64,000 nucleotides of DNA from Zerene cesonia (Eukaryota; Arthropoda; Insecta; Lepidoptera; Pieridae). The first letter of the stretch is position 1; each line of letters opens with the position of its first letter. The notes under the pieces were generated by a model. The model was not told the DNA's origin. It searched no databases and worked only from the letters and a program-made list of their open reading frames with translations. Shown here in pieces: positions 9,711 to 22,405 of the stretch. Position numbers and translations under genes: made by a program. The stretch is taken from contig NC_052107.1 in NCBI RefSeq assembly GCF_012273895.1, positions 2,666,001 through 2,730,000 on the forward strand, written 5' to 3'.

Positions 9711-11561
9711 ATGGTGGCTAGAATTGTTATTGCAGGTGAATCACAATGTGATATATTTGCCCAAATTTGCTTAATAGCAAATTTTTTGTCTCAAAATCTT
9801 CCCAGTTTTTGTTACGAGAGAATTGAAAAACCTGTGTTGGAATGGAAGGTGAAAAAATGCTTTACTTGCAATAAATTTTTTAATCTATATATAATATATT
9901 TTTAATTAAGTACTTCACACAATATCTTATGTCCCATTGTGTCTTTTAGGCATGGCTCTGTAAAATTAACCAAAAAAACAAATGGCACCATACTGGATCT
10001 CCACTAGTGTGGAAAGAATTATTAACAACAGGAAGCAAACCATTATATATTGGGGGAGCACCTGAATTTATGGATTATTGCCATTCTTATTATGATTTAG
10101 ATGTGTTTATGACATCTGATACATACGAAAACTTGGTATCAAATTACAGACAATATTACAAAAGAATAAAACAAGAAATTAAAACCAAATCTAAGAACGA
10201 AATTGAATACGATCTAGGAGAACCGAATAAAAATTCATTTGCCATATGTATAACGGGTGCTGGAAATCCAATTGCTATGCATTTAATTTCTGGTCTACTT
10301 GAAACAACATTCGATGATAAAAGTATTAGTAAAATTTATATCTACGACAACAAATGTTTACCTTCATTTATGGAGTTAGTTGAACGTGAATGTAGTTATA
10401 TTGGCACAAATTATCCACCCAGAGTAGTGAAATATGTTGATAAAATTGGGGTAGCTCTTACAAACACTGACGTTCTTATTGTTTTAGATCATGTCCCATT
10501 AAGGTAGGAAAATATGAAATAAGTACCGTACGCTGGTTTTACATTTGTATTATATTTGTTTATTAATCTAACAATGGTACAAAATTGTAGTGATACAATG
10601 TCAATAGGAGGATGGCTACACGAGAATAAAAAAATAATGGAGAAAATTGCATTAATGATAAACGCTTCAGCCTCACAGACAATGAACGTTATACTTCCTA
10701 ATTTAGGACCTGCTTGTTTCAATGCAACAATTTTATCACAATCAATAACACATATCAGTAAACACCATATCGTCGTTGTTACATCTGATTTAGGTATGGA
10801 AGCAGCACCTATAATTGCAAAGATAGCTAAAGTGCCTATGAGAAATATGTTTTGTCCTCCGGTTTGGGGATTTGTGGGGATCAATCATTTAATAGATGTT
10901 AATAATACAGTTCATAAATATAATGGATTTGATCCCTATAGCAGATATACAAAAGTCCGAAATTCGAGCTTATGCATTGGGACAATAACTCCTGAGATGA
11001 GAACACTAGAATATCTTTTGTATTTTGATCAATCATTATGGAACAGACTTGCTGAAGAAAAGGTAAAACCTAAATATTGGTTGTTAGCAATAAACTTTAT
11101 TGGAAATTGTAACACAAATTATTTTTAGGCGAAAGGTTCAGAAATACAGACCTTTTTAAACAAAAGTACAGCTGTTATCGACTTGCTCAAAATAGGGCTT
11201 TTTGACAGTAATCCTCACGATGTTATAGTTAATATTGGAATTCGCTGTGACGGTATTTTTTAAGTATTTCAATATTATGTATTTTAAATATTTATAGTAT
11301 GTTGAAATATTGAATCTTCTTTAAGGGTCATTTGGATTACATTTTGACGGATATTTTTCTCAACCATGCCACTATGTAAATGGTAAATGGAAACCAGCAA
11401 AACAATATGTCCTACCCAAAGACCATCAAGTAAATATCAAATATCTAGAGGATATAGCTAAGTTATGTATGAAGTTGCAAAAAAATGACTTACCCCCAAT
11501 TATTCCACGAAAGATATGCGTATGTAAACCAAAATATTTCAGAAAGAAGAAAGTTTGGTAA
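9711..11561 (+). CDS. MDH1B: Malate dehydrogenase 1B homologue, probably inactive
   Basis: Five exons (9711-9848, 9950-10503, 10591-11062, 11129-11252, 11326-11561) with GT-AG borders and consistent phases give 507 residues; introns are 66-101 bp. The N-terminal extension of about 140 residues (IVIAGESQCDIFAQ; KINQKNKWHHTGSPLVWKEL) matches vertebrate MDH1B and is absent from cytosolic MDH1. A Rossmann-type ICITGAGNPIAMHLI is at 146-159, an IYIYDNK strand at 175-181 and VLIVLDHVPLS at 221-231. GIRCDGSFGLHFDGYF near 425-440 matches the C-terminal segment of the family. The catalytic histidine of MDH (WGNHS) is replaced in PVWGFVG (Val326), and the substrate-binding arginines are not seen. The natural inference is a pseudoenzyme, as in human MDH1B, whose role is unclear. 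The start is the first in-frame ATG, and AATAAA follows the stop by 22 bases. Confidence 0.88.
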
Positions 11562-11582
11562 AATTTATGTTATAGAATATAT

Positions 11583-11588
11583 AATAAA
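11583..11588 (+). terminator. Polyadenylation signal of the MDH1B homologue
   Basis: AATAAA 22 bases after the TAA at 11559-11561. Confidence 0.5.
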
Positions 11589-12045
11589 TTCACATAAACA
11601 GGTAACAAAATTGATATGACATAATTAATATTATTAATGTTAAATGTATAAATCAATATATATTCGAACACGTTCACAATTACTCGATTAATATTATATC
11701 GAATGGTATCGATTCTCCTGTTTCTAAACAGAACCAGTAAACAGAATATTACAACACTAGTACTAGATGGAACGTTGCCGTCGATTGTCGAGTAGATAGT
11801 GTGCTTACATTTATGTTTTGAAGAGAGATGTTATGACGAGTCTTTGTTTCCGAAAAAGTACTGTTTTTTTTAAAGTTACAAGTCAAATAATGTGAATAAT
11901 CGCGTACATTAATATTACGCGATTGCACCTCAATGCATTTTTCCAAAGTATGATCGTGCCAATAGGAGTTAGAATAATACTTAGGTGTTCATATTGGTTA
12001 AGTTCTGTGAATCTTGTGCCAATAATGAGATAGTGGAGTGTCGTG
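11589..12045 (+). promoter_or_regulatory. Upstream region and probable 5' UTR of the signal-peptide exon
   Basis: About 450 bp between the MDH1B poly-A signal and the ATG at 12046. It contains TATCGATT at about 11708 (DRE-like), an imperfect CTGTTT...AAACAG repeat near 11719, and a run of moderate GC just before the ATG. A promoter is expected here if the exon at 12046 is the first coding exon; the start site is not identifiable. Confidence 0.35.
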
Positions 12046-12151
12046 ATGTGGTTGTGGAACATGTGGGGAGTGGTGTGGATCGTCGAGGTTCTGGCGCTCG
12101 TCGTGGGGGTTGACTCGACGCCTTTGGAGCCAGGGCTGCCGTCGTCTCGAG
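12046..12151 (+). CDS. First coding exon of a secreted or membrane protein (signal peptide)
   Basis: ATG at 12046, with a purine at -3, opens a frame MWLWNMWGVVWIVEVLALVV, then GVDSTPLEPGLPSSR. This is a signal peptide with a hydrophobic core and a plausible cleavage site near VDS/TP, ending at a strong donor CGAG/GTGAGA in phase 1. The exon is much GC-richer than its flanks. Phase-1 exit is usual for signal-peptide exons before extracellular modules such as Ig, LDLR-A or EGF. No partner exon is recognisable downstream in the window, so the intron would be longer than 50 kb or the continuation lies in a gap. The continuation of the frame into the intron reaches a stop at 12271-12273. I cannot name the gene; neuronal adhesion or receptor genes often have this layout. 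Confidence 0.6.
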
Positions 12152-13000
12152 GTGAGACAAGGCCTTGCCACCTACACAATCGAAAGCTTGCTTGCCCAAT
12201 AAACTGCATGCGCTACATTTTTAAATGCTTTTTTAACTTGGCCACCAAAAACTATTGTTATTGTTTCAAATAAAATAATATTTTTAACTTTTGTTGTTTC
12301 TTTTACTTTCTATAATCTTTTATTTATATTATATAAATTTGTAATTTATTATGACATTTCATGTTGTCTTAACTCTTAAATATTTTTTATTATAATTTAA
12401 AGTGAAGTGCAGTTTTATTCTGAAATATAATTGAATTGAATTTTTTTACATATCAGTTATTCTACAGTATCAAATTAATAAATGTTGAACTGTGGAGGTT
12501 CCATGGTCTTTGTCTCAATCCAAAATAGCAAAGGTTTTAATTATTTGTAAGCATTAAGAAAAATTATATTGATTTTTTAAATTTTAGTAACTTTAAGTAC
12601 ATTATTTAATAAACCGCTGCTTCAAATCTTGAGGCGAAAAATTAATTGTGGTGGATTATGTCTTAAAACAGTCTAGCAGAAGGTAAGAATGAAATTAAAT
12701 ATCATATAAATCTAATTAAAAAATGCCTACCAAAATACAAAAGTTGTTCTAAGATTAAGATTAAAATATAAAAATATTTTTTTTTATACATATTTTTGCC
12801 TTATATTGTTTATAAGCTTAGCCAAATAAAAAGCCTAGACTATTCACTAAGAAGAACTACAAGCTATCTCTTTTCTGAATGTGATCTAAGATTCAATTAT
12901 CAAATTTTATGTGAATGTTAGCGTCTTGATAAGAAATGCCTTTCAATCTTGATAAGAAATGTATATATAGAGATAAATAGATAGTTCATATAAAATCTTT

Positions 13001-13064
13001 GACACCAGTTCAGAAAGCAACTTAAAGAGGGCAGCTGGCAAAAAGTTCTGTAATTGCTCTTCTC
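13001..13064. repeat. Short retroelement fragment
   Basis: GACACCAGTTCAGAAAGCAA followed by a GGCAAAAAGTTCTGTAA-type segment resembles the stretch at 37499-37555 (CGGAAAGCAATTTCTGAG ... GACAAGAAACTCTGTAA). Shared diverged motif only; the family is unnamed. Confidence 0.4.
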
Positions 13065-15329
13065 AAATTATATGTATTTTACGTTATAATTATTCAGCCC
13101 ATATATGTTCTCACTACAGGTCCTCTATGTTAAACAATAATTTATTTTCTCATTTAATAATATCAATGATTAGATGTCAAAGACTTGACCAGTGGTGAAC
13201 CAGTGGTTCTTAAACTACAACATTCCATTACATTTATTCATAAATGCCAGAGTAGACTCACTGAAGTAATACATTTTTAACACTTAACAAAACTGTTTTA
13301 AAACCACTTAAGTCTTAAATTGTTTGCAATTTTATTATGTTGATAGTACTGTTATATTTGTTAAAACTTCTATTGTCAATTATGTAAAATATATCACACT
13401 TTTTTAAAAGTATTAATTGAAGAGTGTGGAAAAACAAAGCAAAGTTACTTACTTAACTTTAAAGCAAAAAATATGATAACTTTATAGTTCTTTGATATGA
13501 ACTGCGAGTATTGAGAAGCTAATAATAATCTTAAATATATGAAGGTTAAAAAGATAATTTAATCAAATTATACACCTTTTCTACAAAAACTGACACGGAG
13601 TTCCTAGGAAGGAACTTTCTACTCTACAATCTAAAATGGGACCAAATGACAAAAATTTCCTAACAAACTCAATCAATCAAATAAAAACCAACAGAGTTAT
13701 CAAGGAACAAATAATAAAAGCAACCAAATTAAAAACCTCCTTTGTTGTCAATGAAAAATAAGTATTATCTCTTTGGCCGGGCTGAAGTTGGGCATGTTAA
13801 CATAAAATAACGATTCTACCATGACTGAACTATAGACATAAGAAACCAACATACATTAGCAAGATGACAGTAGTGCCAACTTGATAAATCATAAAGATAA
13901 TATACTTTATAAAAAAAATTATTGAATAAAAAAATGAAGAGGTTCATTTATGTATGCAAAATATAATATGCATATTGTTATTTTTACTCCCATAATTACT
14001 TAATGGTAAAATTCCACTGAAGATAATGTTTAGCCAGTAATTTTATTTTCGTCTAATAAACAATTTTTTTCTTTGGAAGTAAGTTGCCTTTTAAGGTAGA
14101 ATAGAAAAATCGTGTTTTTAAAAGTTATCGGGTGTAGATTATTTGCAATGTGTGCTTACGTATATGCAAACAGTATAAAGTTTTTCTCGCTAATGAATAT
14201 TAATGACGGAATAGTAATATGTACCTCGAGGATGCTTTAAAATGCTTTAAATTTCTTGTTATTATTTTTCTATATTTTGTAGTGTATGCTCTGATTTATG
14301 ACTTTATTCCACTAAAATTTCATTCCTTAGAGAGAGAGAGAGATAAAAAGATGGAGAAATGTTGACTGCTCTAAAGTACATTTATTTTTTATTCATCAGA
14401 TAAAAGAAATAAAGTCTGTATGAAATGACGGATGACCAAGCTTAGTTACAAGCTCAGCGTCAAATCCCTACAAATTGCTTCTAGAAACGATAATCTGACA
14501 GCTATCGAAGGTTAAGCCCAAGTAGGGAGCTGGAAGGAATCTATCCCGAACGAATTAGTTCACAACGCATTCTAGAATGTTCCATTATATTTTAATCAAT
14601 CACGTTTAACAACAAAGATTTTATTTTTTTGGGAAACTATTTTCTTTTAGGAATACAATTCATAGGATCACCCTCATGTACATGACTACCAGTTTACCTT
14701 TTTATACCTTAATACACGTAATAGATGTAATTGTACTTATGTGGATGTACAATGTCGGATTATTTACGAGTTTCCCAACGTAAGTAAAGCGCTTACAGGC
14801 TTCAGTATACTCAAGTGGCAACCGTCTATGAAATTATTTATATTCTCATCTCATGTCGCATGTCACTAGGAAGACATGTTCCGCCGCTCGTGGTTGTTAA
14901 TGAATGTTACATAAGCACAGTCTCACGTCCAAACTTACATGGAAAGGAGCTCAGATAGTTTGTAAATTAATCTCTTTGATACGTCAACTAAAGGGAATTA
15001 GCTGGTTTCGCGTCACGTGTGGAAGATAATTTGTTGGATGTTGTTCTTAGTTCATTTAACTTTATCGTGTTTCGTATATATTATGTTGGGCAATTATGTC
15101 TGAGATGATACTTTTTACATAACTATATTAAGGCGATGGACTTGCTTTGTTTGGTCGTTTAAATGAAAATTTATCGTATTGTTTAGGTAAAGAGAAGTGT
15201 TTAATTATGTTCATCATTTTTTGGCTTGTGGTGGTCCAACTACGATATAGATGACTTAGCAAGCATTGTAGCGCATCATTTGGCTTATTAAGGCTCAGGT
15301 TGATGATCGCAGAATACATCAATTGCATA

Positions 15330-15480
15330 AAGAGCGGGTGTTACGTCCGGCTAACGGGACAGTGGCGCGAGCTAGGCTGCTAGGACTTACCCACTTGGAT
15401 ACCGCAGACGCCCGACCGAGATTGATAACACGTTACAGCTACGTTGACCGGTCATTTGCATCTGCCAAATTTAATGTCTA
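15330..15480. promoter_or_regulatory. GC-richer island, candidate regulatory element
   Basis: About 150 bp of clearly higher GC than the surrounding DNA, no long open frame and no splice signals. It contains the octamer ATTTGCAT (POU-type site) near 15457. Candidate conserved non-coding element; function inferred only from composition. Confidence 0.25.
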
Positions 15481-15714
15481 CCTATTGTGTTGATTATCCA
15501 GTTTAACAGATGCGACTACAGGAGTTAGATTAGTAAGCTACAACGTACGATGTTATGAGTCTACCTGACTTATCAATTTTTGTTATTATAGGAAAACTCT
15601 AATTACGTAACACATTTCATATTCTGCTCAAAATATATAGTGTATACGTTACCTAAAAACTATGCAAGAAGTCGATAAAATAGAAATTAGATGATCAAAA
15701 CTTCACTATTAATG

Positions 15715-16000
15715 TGAGCGCAAGGTTCGCGTGGTCGTGAACGAGACCGTGACTGATAGACACAATGCTCCTGGCGGATGCAATATCGCTGAGCTTTTTA
15801 ATACCAGCCTGTTCGAGCTGTACGTCGATTGCATTTATTATGAAGTCCCCTGAGCGTTACGTGTTTCCATGTAATTGAATCATATTCACCGTGTGAGGAA
15901 AGCACGGAGCGCGATTCCTGTTTTCTATACCTACGTGCATCGAACTTCGCAAGGGCAATGACGATAGTGTGAAATGTGAACGCCTTCGTGTTCAAGGCTA
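15715..16000. promoter_or_regulatory. GC-richer island with a 45-codon open frame
   Basis: A 280-bp block of higher GC. On the + strand one frame reads KVRVVVNETVTDRHNAPGG and on to LFELYVDCIYYEVP before a stop. It looks protein-like, but no good acceptor precedes it and no donor follows. It could be an exon with poor signals or a conserved regulatory block. Confidence 0.25.
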
Positions 16001-16794
16001 ATGAGAATTTATCCATTATTTAACATTATGCAATGAATTGAAATAAAAGACATAGATAACAGTTTATTATTCATGGCAGCACTTATATCTAAACGTTTAC
16101 GACGAATGAGGAAACTTCCGAGTTTTACCTTGATTGCCAATAAAGTTTTATAGACATTGCAAGTGTCGCATATAAGTTAAGGTCATAGAAATTATAAAGG
16201 TTACTCCTTGTGTGGCACATAAGTATATATTTTTTAATATTTATTTTTCTCTTAGTAGGTTAACATTCCTACCGATCTATGCTGGACAGGGCAACTAACG
16301 ATAATTTGTATAGCTATTCTATTGACATATTCATATACTTTAAAAAAACACAACCACAAATACGAGTTCATGCTTCATATCCATTATTGATACAATTATA
16401 TAAAAAAAACACGTAGCAATTTTTCAATTGCTGTTCATGAGAGCGTCAAAGCGTTTAAGACAACTCACATCGCTTAATATTTTCAAAAAGAAATAAGTAA
16501 CCTGTTCGATGTGGCAATTCTTTTGTTCCTAGAATAACGAGCTTCACAAAGCTCCGCTCGACTGAACAGGGTATTAAGGGTACATACACTAAGAACGCTA
16601 TTTCACGAAACAGAATTATGTCCACATGTGTTCTGTAGATAGAGAAAGCTTTGAGAATTTGAACACTTGCATTTTCTTTTAAATTTGATAAAATTTTATC
16701 TTATGAGGGATTTACTAAAATATTTTGTTCAATAAATTTATTTGTACTAAAAAATTCAAAGATTGCTTGTTAAAAAATCATCAGAATAAGATAG

Positions 16795-16833
16795 CAATGA
16801 AAATTGAAAATTGTATATATTCAATTTTCATTG
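16795..16833. repeat. 14-bp perfect inverted repeat, 11-nt loop
   Basis: CAATGAAAATTGAA at 16795-16808 is matched exactly by its reverse complement at 16820-16833. AT-rich; may be a small fold-back remnant. Confidence 0.6.
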
Positions 16834-19800
16834 TTTGTTAAATGTGCTACTTAAGTGTATGCAAGGACACAACAATCTGATTTGAAAAATCCTCTAATTT
16901 TATTGTTACTGCGCGTTAAGCCCAAATGGATAATCTTGATAGGTGTGTGAAGGAATATAATGATATTACAAAACAATTATCAATGATGGGAAAGTTACGA
17001 CATGGCGTTTGTATCGGCCTCGAGATCACAAGACATTGTGTAACTTCGTCGCAGGTATAGCAAATATCGAAGAATTATATACAGGTATAAAATTGCACAC
17101 GGGTGTTTGTATCTTCTTCACGAATGGCCCAGAATTTAACGGAAATTAAAGTGGAGATGAACAAAGGTATTCCAACCGACATGTTTAGAATGACGGTCAT
17201 GTAGACAACCCATATTTTTTGCCAAATAGAAATACGGCATTGAACGTTTTGGGCTTATTCACAATAGAACTCGCGTAAGTTTTTACATAGGGTTTTTGTA
17301 TTAACAATGCAGATGTTCTATTCGGAAATGGACAAGTATGGATAGAATGTAACAATACGCATAGATAGGTACGGTTAATTTTAGTTTCTGTTGACAATTC
17401 GAAGCCATCTGCCTGATGGTTTATTTTTCTTTCCGTTATATCATTTGTAAATTTTAGCAGCACTATATTTATGTCAAAAATATAGCTGCGTAAGGTTTGC
17501 TTAAAACAAATTGCTCTGGGATATGTCGATAAAAATTGAAGTTTCATTAACGTATATTCGTTTTTAGCACTAAAACAGTGTTGCACATTGTCCCAACGTA
17601 TAAGTTACGCTGCCGACTGGTTTCTTGATGACCTTTAGCAATTATGGTCACCATTTAACGGTTGCTTGCTAGGAATAACCGTCGCTGTCTAATCTACTGC
17701 ATATCTTTGATAAATTGTTATTTATCTTTGAAGTAAGATTCTATTAACTGACCTTCACAGTAAAGTTCACACGAAACGTTAATTGTTTTTAATTATTTAA
17801 CGGTAGGAACACGTGAGATTTATCTTGTTAGTAATGAAATGGTTTAGGATGATGTTCTTATATTAAACAGTATGAACAGTATGTTAATTGAAATTTGAAA
17901 GTAATTGAAGTGAAGCTGGTGTAGAGATACTTTATAAGATTTAAAATTATAGTTCAACAAACAAAAATATTAACATGTTATAAAACACTGCACTTTATTG
18001 TATTTAGATACTATTGATTTTTGTAGTTTATCAAACGTAAAAGTTCCATTTTATTTCCATTCCATTCGATTCCATTTTAATCACTGTTATTATACATAGA
18101 TAATAATCTAAATCAAAATTTATTGTAACTCATACTTTCAGGTTGCCTAATGCAGAAACGGATCCTGATTATAAACAGAATTGAGTAACACAAGATCGAA
18201 ATCGTTCATTAAAACTATGCCTTAATCAATTTGAGCCAAACAGTTATTCCAGGGCAATAAACTTAGTGTGGGCTTCGTAGCTTGTCGAGTATGTTTATAA
18301 AAAGTAAATGTCATAATCAGCACATGATTGATAGCGCGTTGCCGTGAGAGCCGTGTATTATTGCAGTTAATAATTAGTTTACTTTGCCAAAGAGACATCG
18401 AACCTAGCTGCAGACTGAGTATCAATTTTTTTTTCTGGAATGTCCCAATCTTTTAGTGAGGGTGGAATTCTAGAATGTTCATTATCAACTAGATGAATTT
18501 AGTTATTTTCATTGATGATTTCACCACTTGCTGATATCGTTCTTAAAGGTGTTAACCATAACCACTTTTGACCTAAACTTTCATACTTTTTGTCATTTTA
18601 TGGACAAAAGGTTAAAGCCAAACCGAACCTATCCAAAACCTGTGAAACCGGCTGTAAGACTAGTTTAGGTATGCCTAGTGATAGTGTTAATTTATTACTT
18701 GTATATCTAGTATGAATGTATTAATGAACTAGTGACCTACATATTAACCTCTATTCTTGCATACGTAGGGACAGACCGTGACTTTGTTTTATCCTATGCA
18801 ATGATAATCATTCTTAGATTTTCTCTCTTTTTTATATACGTCGCCGTACAATTATAAAACTAGTTTGATTATAATCTTTCGGAATCTATACCCGCAAGAT
18901 TGTTGTCTGTCAATAACACGCACTAAATTTTTTTATAATTGTTATGCGTTTTTATAAACAAAATATCATTATTATTCTCTGTTATTTACAAATTTGAGAC
19001 GTGTGTTTGACGTCTAAAATTCTGTGTGACAAAAAATGGAAAATATGAGGAACTTTTATGTATTATAAAGCACTACATATGTATTTCTGAGCTTTATTAT
19101 AATATTATGTTCAGGGGTTTGAGTCTCTGGTACCGTTCATGTTTCGATAATTTTTGAGTTGATTTCTGAGAAGGACCTTTGAGTTGAACGATTGGGTCAG
19201 CGGGGAATGACATTGAATGCGCGTTTTTCGTTCCATTTCATTCACACAAGTTTAAAGGGCTTAAAGATAGTCCCCTGCTCAACGATCTGTGAAAACTCTC
19301 TTCGCAAAAGACGATAAGTTTAACATTTGTCGAACAAATGTTAGCGGGTTGGGTTCTTATGGATTTACTTACCTATTTTTTTCACTAAATAGGTATATTA
19401 CGTCTTTATAGCCTATTTTAATGAATAGGAATATTGCCTCTTTAGATTTTTCAGCCAATAAAATGGGTATTGAGCAAAATAATGAAACTTGTGAAAATAA
19501 ATGAATGATGATGAATAAATATAGGGTAAATAACAATAAATGTATACAGCAGTTTACCCAGTTAAGACACAAATGACTCTATAAGGTAAATATTAAATGC
19601 TCTTTCTATAAATATGTTTACCTCTATTAGTAAATATACATAACTCGCTCACGGTAGAACACAATTATCTAGCGGTGGTACCTAATTTTAATTAGGATGT
19701 ACCATAATACATTCGGTAGGCGGTTTACTATTAAATTAGGCACTGCTAGGTAGGTATAACCTCTGTCTAATTATTTCAACGTGAACTAATTAAAGTTAAG

Positions 19801-20170
19801 AAACTAATTTAATTTAATGGTAGGTAATATAAATTTATAGCTCCTTTATTTATCGCACAATATGTGACGAATTCTAACTTACGAGTATAACATTCAATCA
19901 AAATATAAAATTTACCTAAAGAAAAAGTAGGGGTGAGCAAATATAGCCTTATTTGAAGTATGATTTTAATAATTATTCCATATTACAGAATATTAAATAA
20001 ACATGTTGGTAACTGCTTTGTCGATTTGGCTCTATATATATAATATAATATAAAAGACATAATTATTATGGATGGTAATGCATTTAATTCATTAATAATT
20101 ATTCGGTATTCAACATATAATGGAACCTGGTATATCTTTGTAAATTCAATTTAATATCTTGAATATAATT

Positions 20171-20211
20171 AATGAAACTATACATTGAAGGTGTCAATGT
20201 ATAGTTTCATT
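20171..20211. repeat. 18-bp perfect hairpin, 5-nt loop
   Basis: AATGAAACTATACATTGA (20171-20188), loop AGGTG, then the exact reverse complement (20194-20211). No gene context. Confidence 0.75.
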
Positions 20212-22270
20212 GCTTTTCACAACAAAAATGGAGTCTAATTTTAAATGTCAAAGTTATAACCGTATACATGAAGGTGATATAAAATGGGAAGGCATCATAA
20301 AATTGTTTCAACAAAGTTTCTTTGTCGGTAATAATATTTTAAGCATTAGGTCATCGGTGCGCGTGATATCCTTAATAGCCGTGTAGCGTTTTATGGTCAT
20401 TGATTTTTTGCTCATTTACCTTAAATCGTTAATGCTTATACATTTTAAAAATATACACAAGTTGTATTGGTTGGATGGGTGTTTGTTACATTAAATCATT
20501 TTTGCTTTAATAATGTGCTTGTAATAATAATTGAAAATTTCGTTTGAATATTTTAGGTTTATTATGTGATTACTTTATTTGGTACGATAGTGGTAGGGTA
20601 GCAGATGGGAAGGAGTAATAAACGCTACGGATATTGTCAGTTCTCATTCCAATGGCGTAGTAATTACACAGATATCTTCAAGATTCCTCTGACAGGAATT
20701 CACACCCAAAGAATTTTAACGACCATATAATTAAATTTATGCACAATGTGTGATGTTCGTACTGAAATAGAAGCTAGCTTAATTCTAAAACTAATTATAT
20801 TAAATCAATCAGGCAAATTTATAATAACAATGGATTTGTTATGTAATATTTTTCCACGAGTCATCACAATGGAAATGAGATTACAGATATTGCTAACAAT
20901 CATGATGTAACAAGTATTATCAACGTCATATTGCATTGTAACGAAGACCACCTATTTGCTGGCCAGCGTGATAAGCTTATTGGATGACATTTGTGCGGTT
21001 TCGACTCGAATCGTGCTATTAGATCATTATGACGTCGAGATATTCTTTGTGCAACTGAGGGTAGGTTATGTCGGGACGTAAATTGGATTTGTTTTATATA
21101 GCTACGAAGCTAGCCTTTACTTCTGTAGTAGCATTAGGTTTATGTAACTTTCGAATGCTACATATGTAATGCAAACGTGGAATATATTTCCATTTTCGTT
21201 ATATTTAAATGTGTTTTATGAACATCAAAGCTGTATTTATATAAAAGATTTGTTTATGACGGTAAAAGGAACATGTTATATTTTCGCGTAGCTTTTCTGC
21301 ACAGTTCTTGCCCTGGGTTAAATAATAAAAATATTTTCTTACTTAGCACTTCGTACGAAGGTATACTTGAGTTTATCTTATTTCGTGTACTAAAATTTCC
21401 ATTTAGAGCGGTTCCGGCAATTGGCAGTAAAACGTATGATTACCCGAACAAAGTTTATAACAATAATAAAATAGACGAGGTTCGTATAATGCTGTATAAT
21501 GCTCATAATTTTGCGTTACGTTTACGTAGCGGTTCACAAATTGTAATATCGCTCTCCGTATCTGATAACTTGTTGAGTGCTTTATATTGAAATATTAAAA
21601 TAACATAAATTTTGTTCGTATGAGTTATGAGAACGAATTCTATTTCCTGAGATGTATTACGAATACATAAGAGTCTCTCCATGAAGCATTGGGATGGTAG
21701 CTATAAAAACATGACAAAAATTACAAAGATAATTTGAAATGTTCCTTTCATAGTGCCTTCTATATTGGGACGTCCAGTATTGGCGTGGACTTGAAGAGTA
21801 TTCGGTTAATTAATTTAAATTTTATTCGGATGAAGCAGTTTCAAAGGCGCATACTACGTTATAACAGCAAGGTCGGCGCATTAGAAAGGTCAATTGTTTT
21901 GATGTGCATAATTAACATATTCTGCATGTAAAAATGTTGTTTTAATTTTAATTATGTCATAAAAACTTCAATATTATCCTGATTCAGTATAATTTGATGT
22001 ACATTTTAGATTTTAGAAGATTTATCTCAGCTACGACGTTCACGAATATATAATACATTCATAAAATGATAAAATTTCAAACATTTATTTAAATTACATT
22101 TTAATTGTAAGTAAATACAAATTATAATATATACATTGTTTAAGCTAAACGAGATGTTTAAAGAACGTTAGATATACTTATTTATTTTGTACCCTTATTA
22201 GGCACCACATTTTTGCATTTTGTGCTTTAAAATGGTACTAGTATGATTCATATTACTTATGGAGATATGG

Positions 22271-22296
22271 TATATATATATATATATATATATATA
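22271..22296. repeat. TA microsatellite
   Basis: Thirteen uninterrupted TA units. Confidence 0.9.
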
Positions 22297-22383
22297 CAAA
22301 TAAGTAACTGCTGTGAATGCCTTTATTATTCATGTATTATCTACTTGATACCTATCCTTACTCAGTTACTAAGGCGAAATAAT

Positions 22384-22405
22384 GTTTGTTTGTTTGTTTG
22401 TTTGT
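22384..22405. repeat. GTTT microsatellite
   Basis: Five tandem GTTT units followed by GTCTGATTTTCGCGTC; probably the internal part of a decayed SINE, whose relatives carry similar tracts. Confidence 0.7.

Noticed and set aside
10489..10884. 131-codon minus-strand frame
   Set aside because: Shadow of MDH1B exon 3.
11883..12209. Minus-strand frames over the signal-peptide exon
   Set aside because: The + frame has ATG, a hydrophobic signal and a strong donor; the antisense frames have none of these.
14570..18480. Two perfect heat-shock-element motifs (TTCTAGAATGTTC at 14570 and 18468)
   Set aside because: A rough base-composition estimate gives about one match of TTCnnGAAnnTTC in a window this size, so two are not significant, and no heat-shock gene is nearby.
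21273..21590. 105-codon + strand frame
   Set aside because: No domain, no splice context, ordinary local composition.
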